Part shown: in pieces, positions 36,590 through 45,947 of the stretch
How positions within the stretch are numbered: the stretch's first letter is position 1
How the letters are laid out: every line of letters starts with the position of its first letter
Origin: Psychrobacter raelei
GTDB taxonomy: Bacteria; Pseudomonadota; Gammaproteobacteria; Pseudomonadales; Moraxellaceae
DNA length: 64,000 nucleotides
Direction: 5' to 3'
Assembly (NCBI RefSeq): GCF_022631235.3
Contig: NZ_CP093310.2
Location: 1,178,001 to 1,242,000, forward strand
Notes under the pieces: model-generated
Seen by the model: the letters and a program-made list of their open reading frames with translations, nothing else
Databases searched by the model: none
Told to the model about the DNA's origin: nothing
Translations under genes and position numbers: made by a program

Positions 36590-38068
36590 CTAGTAATAGC
36601 CGAGTACTTTCCACCAGATTAGACCAGAGCCAATCCAAACCACTAAGTTCACCACACTCATGATAGCGCCGACTGTCCACCACTCTTTTAAGGTGGTATA
36701 GCCTGAGTTAAAGATTACCGGAGCGGTACCGGTAGCATAGTGGGTGAGCGTCATCATGATGTTACCCGCGGCTGCTAATATGAGTGCATACAGCATAGGG
36801 GGCGCGCCTAGGCTTAAGCCGACTGCATAAAAAGCGGCGAACATGGCGGTCACGTGTGCGGTAGTACTGGCAAAGAAATAGTGCATGTACAAATAGACCA
36901 AGGTCAAAATTGCCACAGCACCGACCCAGCCCACACCTGTTAGAGCAATGGCTGATTCGATATTGGATGAAAACCAACTGATTAAACCTAGTTTATTAAG
37001 ATAATCAGCCATCATGACCAGCGCGCCAAACCATACGATGGTATCCCACGCCGATTTTTCTTTTAGCACATCCTCCCAAGTCAATACGCCAGCCATAATC
37101 AGCACAGACAAGCCTAAAAATGCTGTGGCTGTGGCATCTACACTAAACTGATCACCGAAGATAAGCGCAGGAATATTGGCCCAAAGCAGTAGCATTAGGG
37201 CAAACACCGCCAGCATAATTTTTTCTTGACGGGTGACCGAGCCAAGCTTGGCTAGGTTTTCTCTTGCATAGTTTTTGGCGTCAGGGGTCTCTTTAATCTC
37301 TGGCGGATACACCAGATAAATCACCAGCGGCATAATCAAGATACACAGTAGCCCCGGCACAAACATCGCCAGTGCCCAAGTGGTCCAAGACAGATGAATG
37401 TCGCTGCCTGTTGCCTTGTTGACTAAGTCGACGACTAAAGGGTTGGGCGCTGTGGCAGTAATAAACATACCAGAGGTAATGGGGTTGGCATGATAATTGA
37501 CCATCGCCAGATAACGCCCCATCTTATTTTGGGTACCCTCTTCAGGCGTGGAGTGAAAGCTTAGCGCGATAGAGCGCATAATAGGATGAATAATCCCGCC
37601 ACCTCGGGCTGTGTTTGAGGGCGTAATAGGCGCAATCATCAGCTCCGCTGCCGCTAATGAATAACCAATACCCAAGGTTTTTTTGCCAAAGATAGAGATG
37701 AAGTAATAGGCAATTCTTGAGCCAAGCCCTGTTTTAATCAGGCCACGTGATATCATGACCGCGATACCGATGAGCCAAATTAAGGGGCTTGAGAAGCTTG
37801 ATAAGGCATCTTGCATAGCCGCTTTAGGCGTCTCAGCTGTCACGCCGGTTAAGGCCACTAAGGTAATACCGATAATGGCCAAAGCACCAATGGGTAAAGC
37901 CTTACCGATGATAGCCACGATGGTTGCCACGAACAAGGCTAATAAATGCCAAGCATTGTCGGTGACACCTTCAGGGGTGGGAATCACAAACCAAATAATA
38001 AGTCCTACCGCTATTGCTATTAGAGTAGGCCAAAGCTTAAAGGGGAATTTTTCAGGAGCTTCTGACAT
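36590..38068 (-). CDS. DASS (SLC13-type) dicarboxylate/anion transporter
   Basis: The 492-residue protein has about 12 membrane helices and the two re-entrant motifs of the divalent anion:sodium symporter family: ITPSNTARGGGIIHPI and FITATAPNPLV. The N-terminal half also has FSSPLIWLIGIAVMISRGL. It is closest in pattern to CitT/SodiT-like transporters (citrate, malate, 2-oxoglutarate, succinate). Which anion, and symport or antiport, cannot be decided. AGGAAT lies before the ATG. It starts only 13 bases after the stop of the MATE gene, so the two may be co-transcribed. Confidence 0.9.
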   Translation of the reverse strand: MSEAPEKFPFKLWPTLIAIAVGLIIWFVIPTPEGVTDNAWHLLALFVATIVAIIGKALPIGALAIIGITLVALTGVTAETPKAAMQDALSSFSSPLIWLIGIAVMISRGLIKTGLGSRIAYYFISIFGKKTLGIGYSLAAAELMIAPITPSNTARGGGIIHPIMRSIALSFHSTPEEGTQNKMGRYLAMVNYHANPITSGMFITATAPNPLVVDLVNKATGSDIHLSWTTWALAMFVPGLLCILIMPLVIYLVYPPEIKETPDAKNYARENLAKLGSVTRQEKIMLAVFALMLLLWANIPALIFGDQFSVDATATAFLGLSVLIMAGVLTWEDVLKEKSAWDTIVWFGALVMMADYLNKLGLISWFSSNIESAIALTGVGWVGAVAILTLVYLYMHYFFASTTAHVTAMFAAFYAVGLSLGAPPMLYALILAAAGNIMMTLTHYATGTAPVIFNSGYTTLKEWWTVGAIMSVVNLVVWIGSGLIWWKVLGYY

Positions 38069-38081
38069 AAATATTCCTAAG

Positions 38082-39497
38082 TTAGTTTTTATTATAAATT
38101 AATACATCTTGGTTGCGCCATAAGACAATAGCGGCCACCACAAAGCGAGAAGCTAATAACCAATAAACCCCAAACCAGATGACCAGCATGGCATGCTCAG
38201 ACCCATAAAGTGCGTACACTATATAGGTTAAAGGAAAGAAGATAGCCGACACGATAATGGCCACTTGACGGATTTTTGATCCTGCAGTTAAGCCAAACAT
38301 GATGCCATCTAGCCAATAAGCACCAGCGCCCATTAATGGCAGTAACGTGGCCACATAACGATACTCTATGGCCAAGTCATATACCGCTGGCAAGTCGGTC
38401 ATTAGGCTTAAAAAATAAGGCAAAACAAACGCCCAAATGATGCTTAACGATAAGGCCAATAGAAATGTAATGACACCAGTACGCTTGAGTGCAGTGATAA
38501 ACTGATCACGACCCTTACGCGCCGCCGCCTGTCCTGATAAGCTCTCAGCTGCCACAGCAACCCCATCTAACGCAAAAGCGGAGATACTAAGTACTTGTAG
38601 CAGCAGTGCATTAGTGGCCATCACCAAGTCGCCTTGCTGAGCCGATAGACGAGTGATCCAAGCAAAACTTAAGGTAAGCAAAATGGTGCGGATAAAAATG
38701 TCTTTGTTCAAAGAAAACAAGCTGAGCATTTTATCAGCGGCATAAATTTGTTTGAGCCTAAGCGTTAAGTCTTGGGGCGGGGATGACGCCAAAGCTTTGT
38801 GGGGCGAGGCAGCGGTACTTATGCTTGCCAAGCTTTTTTTGGCCAAAATAAGGGCGGTGACACAGCCGGATGCATAGCCGATGACTGTGCCCAAAGCCAC
38901 GCCTTCAAGACCCATATCAAACAGATACACAAAGCTTAAAGTGAGCACAATATTAATGATAGAAATAAGCAGCTGCACCATCATCATTTGATTGGTTCGG
39001 CCTTGTCCGGCAAACCAACCAATAAAAGCGTAGTTCATCAGCTCAAACACAAGGCCATAGTAGCGTACGCTTAAGTAGGTATGAGCAGCTGCACTGCTGT
39101 TTGGCTGTGCACCGAGTAAGTCAAGGCCCAGACTCAAGATATAGGGTCGACATACCCACAGTAGCGCCGCCAATATCAGCGCAAGACCCAAGGAGCGGTA
39201 CAAGATATCAGCCAGCTCATTGGGCGTAGCTAATCCGCTGGCTTGTCGACCCAAAGCTTGAGCGGCAAGACCAGATGACGCATATTGCAAAAAATTAAAG
39301 CTGACTAAGATAAGTAGCCACAGCTGTGAGGCAATGCCTAAGCCGGCCAAATTATAAGAGCTTGGAAAATGGCCCACCACACCCACATCAATAGCGCCTT
39401 GTAGTGGCATTGCAAGATTAGCAATCAGTACAGGGGCGGCAATAGCAATGATATGACGATAACTAAGATTGAGGGGAGCGGCTGAGTCTTGAGTCAT
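38082..39497 (-). CDS. MATE family efflux transporter, DinF subfamily
   Basis: The 471 residues form about 12 membrane helices in two similar halves: HIIAIAAPVLIANLAMPLQG opens the first, and the second shows FIRTILLTLSFAWITRLSAQ. Conserved blocks such as DVGVVGHFPS, QALGRQ, GWFAGQGRTNQMM and LDGVAVAAESLSGQA match the DinF group, which exports cations or drugs in exchange for H+ or Na+. ATG at 39497 is chosen over an upstream in-frame start at 39566 because the longer form would run into the hairpin at 39556-39583. AAGGT lies at a suitable distance. Confidence 0.9.
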   Translation of the reverse strand: MTQDSAAPLNLSYRHIIAIAAPVLIANLAMPLQGAIDVGVVGHFPSSYNLAGLGIASQLWLLILVSFNFLQYASSGLAAQALGRQASGLATPNELADILYRSLGLALILAALLWVCRPYILSLGLDLLGAQPNSSAAAHTYLSVRYYGLVFELMNYAFIGWFAGQGRTNQMMMVQLLISIINIVLTLSFVYLFDMGLEGVALGTVIGYASGCVTALILAKKSLASISTAASPHKALASSPPQDLTLRLKQIYAADKMLSLFSLNKDIFIRTILLTLSFAWITRLSAQQGDLVMATNALLLQVLSISAFALDGVAVAAESLSGQAAARKGRDQFITALKRTGVITFLLALSLSIIWAFVLPYFLSLMTDLPAVYDLAIEYRYVATLLPLMGAGAYWLDGIMFGLTAGSKIRQVAIIVSAIFFPLTYIVYALYGSEHAMLVIWFGVYWLLASRFVVAAIVLWRNQDVLIYNKN

Positions 39498-39555
39498 AAA
39501 AACCTTAACTTTTTGATCAAATATGAAAGCAAATACAACATGGCCGATCACAAAA

Positions 39556-39583
39556 CATAAAAGCACCCTAAGGTGCTTTTATG
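39556..39583 (-). terminator. Terminator after secF
   Basis: CATAAAAGCACC and GGTGCTTTTATG pair perfectly over 12 bases around CTAA, with T-rich ends. It lies about 130 bases past the secF stop and separates it from the MATE gene. Confidence 0.75.
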
Positions 39584-39715
39584 GCTTGCGGCATATCAAT
39601 TGCTGCATAAAAAATGTTAGGTGGGGCTAGTATCTCTTGGCAAAGATATTAACTCAAGAAGCAAGCTGTAACTTTAGTTAGCAAAGCTTCTTGAGTGATC
39701 TCCATAGACTTTATC

Positions 39716-40912
39716 TTAGTCTTCAAAAGCCTTAGGGTCGTTGAAGCTGACCACTTCTTCTTGGAATTCAGGCTTAACTTTTACGACGAAGTCATCACGC
39801 GATAAGCCTAAGGCTAACGGGATTGAGCTTGAGATGTACGTAGAAGAATAAGTACCTGCAATCAGACCGATGAAGAAGGCGAAGGAGAACCAGTATAGGC
39901 CGGCACCGCCTAAGAACAGCATCGCCAATACCACAACCAATACCGTAGATACGGTCATAATAGTACGGCGTAAGGTCTCTGTGAGCGATAAATCAATGAT
40001 TTGCCTTGAGCTGGCATCACGCACCCGTCTGAAGTTCTCACGGATACGGTCAAACACAACAATGGTATCGTTCAATGAGTAACCGATTAACGCCAAGATG
40101 GCGGCTAATACAGTCAAGTCAAATGGAAACTGAAATAACGCAAACACCCCTAAAGTAACAACGGCATCATGCACTAGGGCCAATAAAGCGCCCACAGCCA
40201 ACTTGAACTGGAAGCGAACCGCAACGTACAGCATCATCATGCCCAACGCTGTGACGATGGCAATGAGTGAGCTAAGATATACCTCGCTGCCCACCTGACT
40301 ACCAATGATGTTTAAATTGCTAATTTCAGCATTGTTACCTGGTAAATCCAATGCTTTACCTAAGCTTTCATTAAGGCCAGCCACGTTATCTGACTGAGGG
40401 GGTAGACGTACCAAAAGCTCAGTAGTACCACCAAGATACTGTACGACAGCATCATCAAATCCAGATTTCTCTAGAGACTGAATGACCTCAGTCTGCTCTA
40501 CTGGATTTTGATATTTGACATCTGCTGAGACACCACCGGTGAAGTCTAGCCCTAAATTCAAACCATTAATGAGCAGCGCACCGATACTGATCAAAACCAT
40601 CAGAATTGAGAAAATAGCCATCGGCTTTTCAAGCTTCATGAAGGGGATGATGCGCTTAGAACCTACCGCTTTAATGCCCCCTTCGGCTAAAGCGGCTTCA
40701 TCTTCATAGACGTCTGCATCAAAGCCATTGCTGGCTGCTAAATCTTGAGAGGTGGTTAAGTCTGTAGACTCTGACACCGCACTGCGATTTGAGCTGTTAT
40801 TTTTACCATCACGGCGAGGGCCACGTCTGCGGCGACGACCGCCTTCAATATAGTCAGGATGTGAGCCGCCTGGCGTGTTGTTCGGTTGGTCGTTTTGATT
40901 GTTATTAGACAT
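39716..40912 (-). CDS. secF: Protein translocase subunit SecF, with N-terminal extension
   Basis: SecF works with SecD to pull exported proteins from the SecYEG channel using the proton gradient. The first membrane helix begins at about residue 98. The periplasmic loop and the RND-like core follow, with LNLGLDFTGGVSADVKY, AVGALLALVHDAVVTLGVFAL and YSLNDTIVVFDRIREN. The 398 residues exceed E. coli SecF (323) by a cytoplasmic tail of about 85-90 residues. This tail has an Asn/Gln-rich start and the basic cluster GGRRRRRGPRRDGKN, so it may touch RNA, ribosome or lipid headgroups. It is nine bases downstream of secD and clearly in its operon. Confidence 0.96.
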   Translation of the reverse strand: MSNNNQNDQPNNTPGGSHPDYIEGGRRRRRGPRRDGKNNSSNRSAVSESTDLTTSQDLAASNGFDADVYEDEAALAEGGIKAVGSKRIIPFMKLEKPMAIFSILMVLISIGALLINGLNLGLDFTGGVSADVKYQNPVEQTEVIQSLEKSGFDDAVVQYLGGTTELLVRLPPQSDNVAGLNESLGKALDLPGNNAEISNLNIIGSQVGSEVYLSSLIAIVTALGMMMLYVAVRFQFKLAVGALLALVHDAVVTLGVFALFQFPFDLTVLAAILALIGYSLNDTIVVFDRIRENFRRVRDASSRQIIDLSLTETLRRTIMTVSTVLVVVLAMLFLGGAGLYWFSFAFFIGLIAGTYSSTYISSSIPLALGLSRDDFVVKVKPEFQEEVVSFNDPKAFED

Positions 40913-40921
40913 TATTCTCTC

Positions 40922-42799
40922 CTAGCCTATGCTCAATTTATCGACAGATTTACGATTGCCATAAATCAGGTGAACCAAAGCACGTGTCACGATGATGGCT
41001 GTGAATAGCGAGCTTAAAATACCAATCGCTAGGGTAATTGCGAACCCTTTGATTGGACCAGAACCAATTGAGAATAAGATAATAGCGACCAATAACGTGG
41101 TGATGTTACCATCAAAAATACTGCTAAAGGCGCGGTCAAAACCGGCAACAATAGCAGATTTTGGCCTTACGCCCTCGGCAATCTCTTCGCGTATACGCTC
41201 AAAGATAAGCACGTTGGCATCCACCGCCATACCAATGGTCAATACGATACCAGCAATACCAGGTAGGGTTAAAGATGCCCCTAAGATAGACAATACCGCA
41301 ATCATAATAATAAGGTTAAAGGCCAGAGCAATATTGGCAATCACCCCAAACAGACGATAGAACAAGATCATAAATAAGAAGACCAGTAAGTAACCAATCT
41401 TAGTTGAGAACAAGCCATCATCGATGTTTTGTTGACCCAGTGACGGACCAATGGTGCGCTCTTCTACGAAGTACATTGGCGCAGCCAGAGCACCAGAGCG
41501 AAGCAATAATGCCAGCTCAGCGGCCTCAGCATTACTGTTTAAGCCAGTAATACGGAATGAGGAGCCCAGCACCGCTTGAATATTGGCTTGGCTAATGATT
41601 TTGGTCTCAGCGTAGGGGGTACGCGTCTCAATGGTCTCGCCAGTGTTTGGATCTTTGCTATAGGCGATTTTTTGTTTGTTTTCAATAAACAGTACAGCCA
41701 TCTGCTTGCCAACAGCGCTCTTAGTGGCATTTTGCATCAGCTTACCACCAGCGGTATCTAGGGTAATATTTACCTCAGGTGCCCCATTTTCATCTAGACC
41801 AGAGGTGGCGCCTTGGACTTTTTCACCCGTTAAGATGGGCTGACGGTTTAACAAAGATGGTGGGCCATCAAGTGTCATGTAAGGAAAGGCTTCAGTGCCT
41901 GCAGGAGGAATGCCACCTGCATAAGTGGTGTTCTCATCAGCAACTAAGCGAAACTCTAAGTTTGCGGTACGACCTAACACACGCTTGGCTTCAGCGGTGT
42001 CTTGGACACCTGGCAATTCAACCACAATACGGTTGCTGCCTTGCGACTGAACCAACGCTTCTGATACCCCAAGCTCAGCGATACGGTTACGTAGTGTGGT
42101 TAAGTTTTGACCCACTGCGTATTCATTAATCTCTTTTAAAGTTGCCTCATTATAATTCAGGCGCAGCGCAGGACCTTGATCATCCATCAATGCCTGCATG
42201 TCAAACTGGGCACCATGGTCACGCTGGATAATGCGCTGTGCTTTGTCACGCAGATCAACATCTTTAAAATGCAGTACTAAGCCTTGTTCCACCACGTTAA
42301 TACCTTTGGCGGCCACACGCTCAGCACGTAAGCTGCTGCGCACATCATTACTGGTGGTTTTTAGACGCTGCTCTAAGGCTTTGTTCATATCGACTTCAAG
42401 AACAAAGCGCACACCACCACGTAAGTCTAGCCCAAGCTTTAATGGCTTGGCACCGATACTGCGCAGCCATTCTGGGGTAGTTTGAGCCAGGTTTAAAGCC
42501 ACAACATAGTCATTACCAAGTTGTTGGCGCAGTACTTCTTGAGCTTTTCGTTGCTCTGCCCCGTTTTCTACACGTAACAAAGCACTGTTACCTGAGAAGG
42601 TGGGATCATGATAGGCGATACCCGCTTCATCAAGCAGTTGAGTGGATTGGGTTAGCACCTCTTCAGTCAGCTCGGTACCTGCTGAGGCACTGGTTACTTG
42701 AACCGCAGGTTCGTCAGGATATAAATTCGGCAGAGCATAAAGCCCAGCGATGACGAGCACGGTGACGATTAAGAAATATTTCCAGGCAGGGTAATGCAT
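40922..42799 (-). CDS. secD: Protein translocase subunit SecD
   Basis: SecD is the larger subunit of the SecDF translocation motor. The 625 residues show one N-terminal helix, the family motif GLDLRGGVRFVLEVDM, and a long periplasmic part with the P1 head. A five-helix membrane core follows, with ALLLRSGALAAPM, GMAVDANVLIFERIREE and the conserved Asp expected in proton coupling. Length is normal (E. coli 615). The start ATGCATTACCCTGC follows AAGCTACT, a modest ribosome site. It lies 272 bases downstream of yajC, a wider gap than usual, filled by a long hairpin. Confidence 0.96.
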   Translation of the reverse strand: MHYPAWKYFLIVTVLVIAGLYALPNLYPDEPAVQVTSASAGTELTEEVLTQSTQLLDEAGIAYHDPTFSGNSALLRVENGAEQRKAQEVLRQQLGNDYVVALNLAQTTPEWLRSIGAKPLKLGLDLRGGVRFVLEVDMNKALEQRLKTTSNDVRSSLRAERVAAKGINVVEQGLVLHFKDVDLRDKAQRIIQRDHGAQFDMQALMDDQGPALRLNYNEATLKEINEYAVGQNLTTLRNRIAELGVSEALVQSQGSNRIVVELPGVQDTAEAKRVLGRTANLEFRLVADENTTYAGGIPPAGTEAFPYMTLDGPPSLLNRQPILTGEKVQGATSGLDENGAPEVNITLDTAGGKLMQNATKSAVGKQMAVLFIENKQKIAYSKDPNTGETIETRTPYAETKIISQANIQAVLGSSFRITGLNSNAEAAELALLLRSGALAAPMYFVEERTIGPSLGQQNIDDGLFSTKIGYLLVFLFMILFYRLFGVIANIALAFNLIIMIAVLSILGASLTLPGIAGIVLTIGMAVDANVLIFERIREEIAEGVRPKSAIVAGFDRAFSSIFDGNITTLLVAIILFSIGSGPIKGFAITLAIGILSSLFTAIIVTRALVHLIYGNRKSVDKLSIG

Positions 42800-42976
42800 A
42801 GTAGCTTCTTCACTTGAGGGAAGGGAAACAGTAGAGTGCTATAGGCAGTCTTTAACAGATAAGATACGTATAAAACGAGGTGATAAGCGCTATTGTTAAA
42901 GCAATCAAATTGGGCTTATAACACTGAACTATAGTTATCGCGAGTGACGCACTCTAATTCATTTAACTAAAACATA

Positions 42977-43049
42977 TAATCCAAAAACCACTCCCATTTT
43001 GCCGTCAAACCAGTGATGGTTTAGGGGCATGGGGTTGGTTTTTGGATTA
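42977..43049 (-). other. 73-nt nearly perfect hairpin between yajC and secD
   Basis: The 21-base arms at 42977-42997 and 43029-43049 pair with one mismatch and one G-T. Inside, GCC pairs with GGC and AAACCA with TGGTTT around GTGA. The structure lies 22 bases past the yajC stop and about 180 bases before secD. It has no clear U tract on the minus strand (TTTTTGGATTATATG), so it may be an attenuator, processing signal or a REP-like element. Confidence 0.8.
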
Positions 43050-43070
43050 ATTAACGGTCATAATAAACTG

Positions 43071-43403
43071 TTATTGCAAGCCATCAATTGTGCCATTTGG
43101 CAAAACTGAGATGACAGAAGCACGTTGTATCATTACGTCGTTTCTATCGTTTAGGCTAACTACCGCGTAATCGCCTTCAATAGATTTGATTTTGCCCATT
43201 AAGCCGCCGGCGAAGATAACTTCGTTGCCAACAGCCAACGAGTCCACCATATTGCGGTGCTCTTTGGCGCGTTTTGACTGAGGTCTGATCACCAAAAAGT
43301 AAAAAATTGCGAAAATGGCTAATGGGAAAATCCATTGCATAATCATAGCAGGGCCACCGGCCGCTTCTGGAGCCGCGTGGGCCGCTTGAATAAATAAACT
43401 CAT
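43071..43403 (-). CDS. yajC: Sec translocase accessory protein YajC
   Basis: YajC is a small inner-membrane protein that binds SecDF. The 110 residues have one membrane helix, IMQWIFPLAIFAIFYFLVI, followed by RPQSKRAKEHRNM. A short cytoplasmic domain follows with LAVGNEVIFAGGLMGKIKSI and ending ISVLPNGTIDGLQ. GGAAGTAAG lies before the ATG. In E. coli the preceding genes are tgt and queA; here none is present, and a structured leader takes the upstream space. Confidence 0.95.
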   Translation of the reverse strand: MSLFIQAAHAAPEAAGGPAMIMQWIFPLAIFAIFYFLVIRPQSKRAKEHRNMVDSLAVGNEVIFAGGLMGKIKSIEGDYAVVSLNDRNDVMIQRASVISVLPNGTIDGLQ

Positions 43404-43425
43404 CTTACTTCCTTAAAATTCAATA

Positions 43426-43530
43426 AATAACAGGGATTAGCTGTCGGCGGCAAGGCCTACGTTAAGGCAGGTCACCGACCTAAGATTGCGCATAATCTGA
43501 CAGGCAATTTATGCCGCCCTTCCTGTTATT
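43426..43530 (-). promoter_or_regulatory. Structured 5' leader of yajC-secD-secF, class unknown
   Basis: On the minus strand the element is closed by AATAACAGG (complement of 43522-43530) and CCTGTTATT (43426-43434). Inside these, GGCGGCA and TGCCGCC pair over seven bases. The enclosed loop holds three hairpins in a row: AGATT/AATCT, AGGTC/GACCT and GCCT/AGGC. The element ends 22 bases before the yajC ATG. I do not recognise it as any named riboswitch or protein-binding leader. A frame of 18 codons (complement of 43437-43493) lies inside it, without a ribosome site. The rest of 43404-43797 shows no gene. Confidence 0.6.
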
Positions 43531-43797
43531 GGTATATAGGGCTATAGTTGTCATAATTTAACACGCATAGTACCAAAAAAATGGCCTATTGATAACTATT
43601 ACTTGTAATACAGCACGTTAATCCGTGTGATTCGGTCATTTTTCACGAAAAAACAGATTATGGCATAAAATGAATGCTAGCGGCATGCGCTTATAAAGCG
43701 TTATAATCGCATTTATTAGCGTATTTAATAAGTCAATGTCTATAATAAATGCGCCCTATTTTACTTTTTTTCTAAATTTGATTATTTTGAGGTCACT

Positions 43798-44172
43798 ATG
43801 CGTTTTGTCTTAATTGTTTTATTATTTTTGATTTTTGGCTATTCTTTGGGTCTGGTATTGGTCAACGGTAGCGAAGTGGCAGTAAATTTACTGTTTACTC
43901 AAGCGCCAGCCATGAACTTAGGTCTGTTATTAATTTTGTGTCTGTTCTTAGGTGTCGTGATCGGCATGCTATTGGCTTTATTGCTGTTTAAAGTACTACA
44001 AAACAAGTGGGAAATTGGCCGTTTGAGTAAAGAGAACAAGCGCTTACAAGAAGAGCTGGCTCAGTCAACCATCGAGATAGAGCGTCTATCAACCGTTAAG
44101 ACTGCCGATCAGACCATCTATGTTGACTCACAAGCGGGCGTAGATCCCGTGGATACGACCGTTATTAGATAA
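43798..44172 (+). CDS. lapA: LapA-domain inner-membrane protein
   Basis: The 124-residue product has two membrane helices: VLIVLLFLIFGYSLGLVLV, then LGLLLILCLFLGVVIGMLLA. A cytoplasmic coiled coil follows (LSKENKRLQEELAQSTIEIE), the pattern of the LapA/YciS family (DUF1049). In E. coli LapA and LapB control LpxC degradation and so LPS amount. The usual partner lapB is not next to it. It is upstream of pyrF, as in Acinetobacter, but with its own terminator. The start has GAGGTCACT just upstream. Naming is by domain and context. Confidence 0.8.
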   Translation: MRFVLIVLLFLIFGYSLGLVLVNGSEVAVNLLFTQAPAMNLGLLLILCLFLGVVIGMLLALLLFKVLQNKWEIGRLSKENKRLQEELAQSTIEIERLSTVKTADQTIYVDSQAGVDPVDTTVIR

Positions 44173-44192
44173 GATAAGATGTTATAGCGATT

Positions 44193-44220
44193 AAAAAACG
44201 GCCTCAGGGTCGTTTTTTTT
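44193..44220 (+). terminator. lapA terminator
   Basis: AAAAACGGCC and GGGTCGTTTTT form a stem with one G-T around a tight loop, followed by a T tract of eight. Confidence 0.85.
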
Positions 44221-44400
44221 GGCCGAGTGGTTGAGTGACGGGTCATAACAATCGATTAACATGAAAACTAAGTGGTCAACTGTGGATTAATTTAGCGCTT
44301 TGCAGGCGCATCCTATATACTATTTATTTGCTCAAGCTTATCTGCTAAAGCGATTTAATCAGCTCATTTTATTATTTATGATACATGCTTAGGAGGCAAT

Positions 44401-45144
44401 GTGACCCAACTTCAGCAGTCCAAGTCAATTCTGCAAAACAAACCACAATTAACCCGGCCCAATTCGCCTATTATTGTGGCGTTAGATAAAGCCTCTTTGA
44501 ATGAAGCCTTGGCTTTGGCCGATCAGCTGGATCCTAAGTATTGCCGCGTAAAAGTGGGTAAAGAGCTGTTTACACGCTGTGGACCTCAAATTATCGATGA
44601 GTTACATCAACGAGGCTTTGAGGTGTTTTTGGATCTAAAATTCCATGACATTCCCAATACCACAGCACAAGCGGTATTGGCAGCAGCAGATATGGGGGTA
44701 TGGATGGTCAATGTACATGCCAGTGCTGGTCTTGAAGCGATGCAGACGGCCAAAGAGCGCTTGGTAAACGGCGGCCATGAGACGTTATTGATTGCAGTGA
44801 CAGTATTGACCTCTATGACTGAGGTGGGGCTGCGTCAGCTGGGGATCGATGTGCCGGTCAATGAGCAAGTTGAGCGTTTGGCGCTGCTGACTAAAGAGGC
44901 GGGACTTGATGGGGTAGTGTGCTCCGCTCAAGAGGCCAGTCGTCTCAAACAGCTTTGTGGGATGGATTTTCAATTGGTGACCCCAGGCATCCGTACCCTT
45001 GAGGATGCAGCCGATGACCAAAAACGTATTTGTACCCCAGAGCAGGCTATGAAAAACGGCTCAGATTATCTGGTTATAGGCCGCTCTATCACCCACGCTG
45101 ATAATCCCACCCAAAAGATGTCACAAATTCTTGATACGTTATGA
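44401..45144 (+). CDS. pyrF: Orotidine 5'-phosphate decarboxylase
   Basis: PyrF makes UMP from OMP. The 247 residues start at GTG with AGGAGG seven bases upstream. The barrel motifs are [29 protein letters not shown] (catalytic Lys/Asp array), [15 protein letters not shown] and LVTPGIR, with VIGRSIT near the end. An N-terminal tail of about 20 residues is slightly longer than usual. The stop overlaps the next gene's start as ATGA, so the two are translationally coupled. Confidence 0.96.
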   Translation: MTQLQQSKSILQNKPQLTRPNSPIIVALDKASLNEALALADQLDPKYCRVKVGKELFTRCGPQIIDELHQRGFEVFLDLKFHDIPNTTAQAVLAAADMGVWMVNVHASAGLEAMQTAKERLVNGGHETLLIAVTVLTSMTEVGLRQLGIDVPVNEQVERLALLTKEAGLDGVVCSAQEASRLKQLCGMDFQLVTPGIRTLEDAADDQKRICTPEQAMKNGSDYLVIGRSITHADNPTQKMSQILDTL

Positions 45145-45935
45145 AACTACAACTATTAAGTGATCTTCATATCGACAGTTATGCCAAACGGGATAAGCCG
45201 CTGGGCCATATCCCAAAGACAGCGGCCGATATTATCTTGGTAGCCGGAGATACCGCCAACAGTGATAAGGGGATGGCTTGGCTACAGCAGCAAGCCATGC
45301 TCAACGAAACGCCTGTGGTGACCATTGCCGGAAATCATGAATATTTCTCAGAAGACATTTTGTGCTTCGATCAGCAGCTGGCTCAGTGGGATACTTTTGA
45401 CAGTAACCGCATGAGTGGGCTAAAAGTACTACAGTGTGATCAGATTGATATCCAAGATGTGCGTATCTTAGGCTGTACTTTGTGGACCGACTATCAGTTT
45501 GGTGCCACCGAAGAGACGCGAGAGGTCGTCATGTCATTTATGCGAGACTACCGACAAATTTACGCAGGCGAACAGTTATTCTCGCCTGAGATTTCGGTGC
45601 AGATTCATGCTCAGCACCGCGCTTGGCTCAAGCAGGCTTTAATAGAGGCACACAGTGAGCACAAGAAGGTAGTGGTCATGACCCATCACAGTGTCACCCC
45701 CAGATCGGTATCACAGAGGTACGCAGGTATGCCAAGCAATGCTGCATTTGTCAGTGATTTAAGTGCTTGGATGCACAAGCCCTGGGCTCCCAAGCTATGG
45801 CTACATGGTCATACGCATGAGGCTTTTGACTATATAGAAGGCAATACTCGAGTGATTGTGAATCCCCGTGCTTATCCTGGTGAGGTGAGTAGTACTCAAT
45901 TAGAGTTTGACTGGTCAAAAATGGTGGAGGTTTGA
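45141..45935 (+). CDS. Metallophosphoesterase (calcineurin-like)
   Basis: The 264-residue protein has the complete metal-site series of the family: [34 protein letters not shown] and [11 protein letters not shown]. It is therefore a two-metal hydrolase of phosphate esters, but the substrate is unknown. Its ATG overlaps the pyrF stop (ATGA). There is no signal peptide, so it acts in the cytoplasm. A histidine phosphatase gene follows 12 bases on, making a three-gene set with two phosphatases. Confidence 0.88.
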   Translation: MKLQLLSDLHIDSYAKRDKPLGHIPKTAADIILVAGDTANSDKGMAWLQQQAMLNETPVVTIAGNHEYFSEDILCFDQQLAQWDTFDSNRMSGLKVLQCDQIDIQDVRILGCTLWTDYQFGATEETREVVMSFMRDYRQIYAGEQLFSPEISVQIHAQHRAWLKQALIEAHSEHKKVVVMTHHSVTPRSVSQRYAGMPSNAAFVSDLSAWMHKPWAPKLWLHGHTHEAFDYIEGNTRVIVNPRAYPGEVSSTQLEFDWSKMVEV

Positions 45936-45947
45936 TACGGCGAAATT

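Noticed and set aside
43437..43493. 18-codon frame in the yajC leader as a VemP-like arrest peptide
   Set aside because: It has no ribosome site, is far shorter than known arrest peptides and lacks a signal sequence. Kept only as a remark.
43446..43518. A tRNA-like layout (seven-bp closing stem with three arms) in the yajC leader
   Set aside because: There is no T-loop consensus, no CCA, no anticodon arm of normal size, and the element lies inside a leader. I treat it as a structured leader only.
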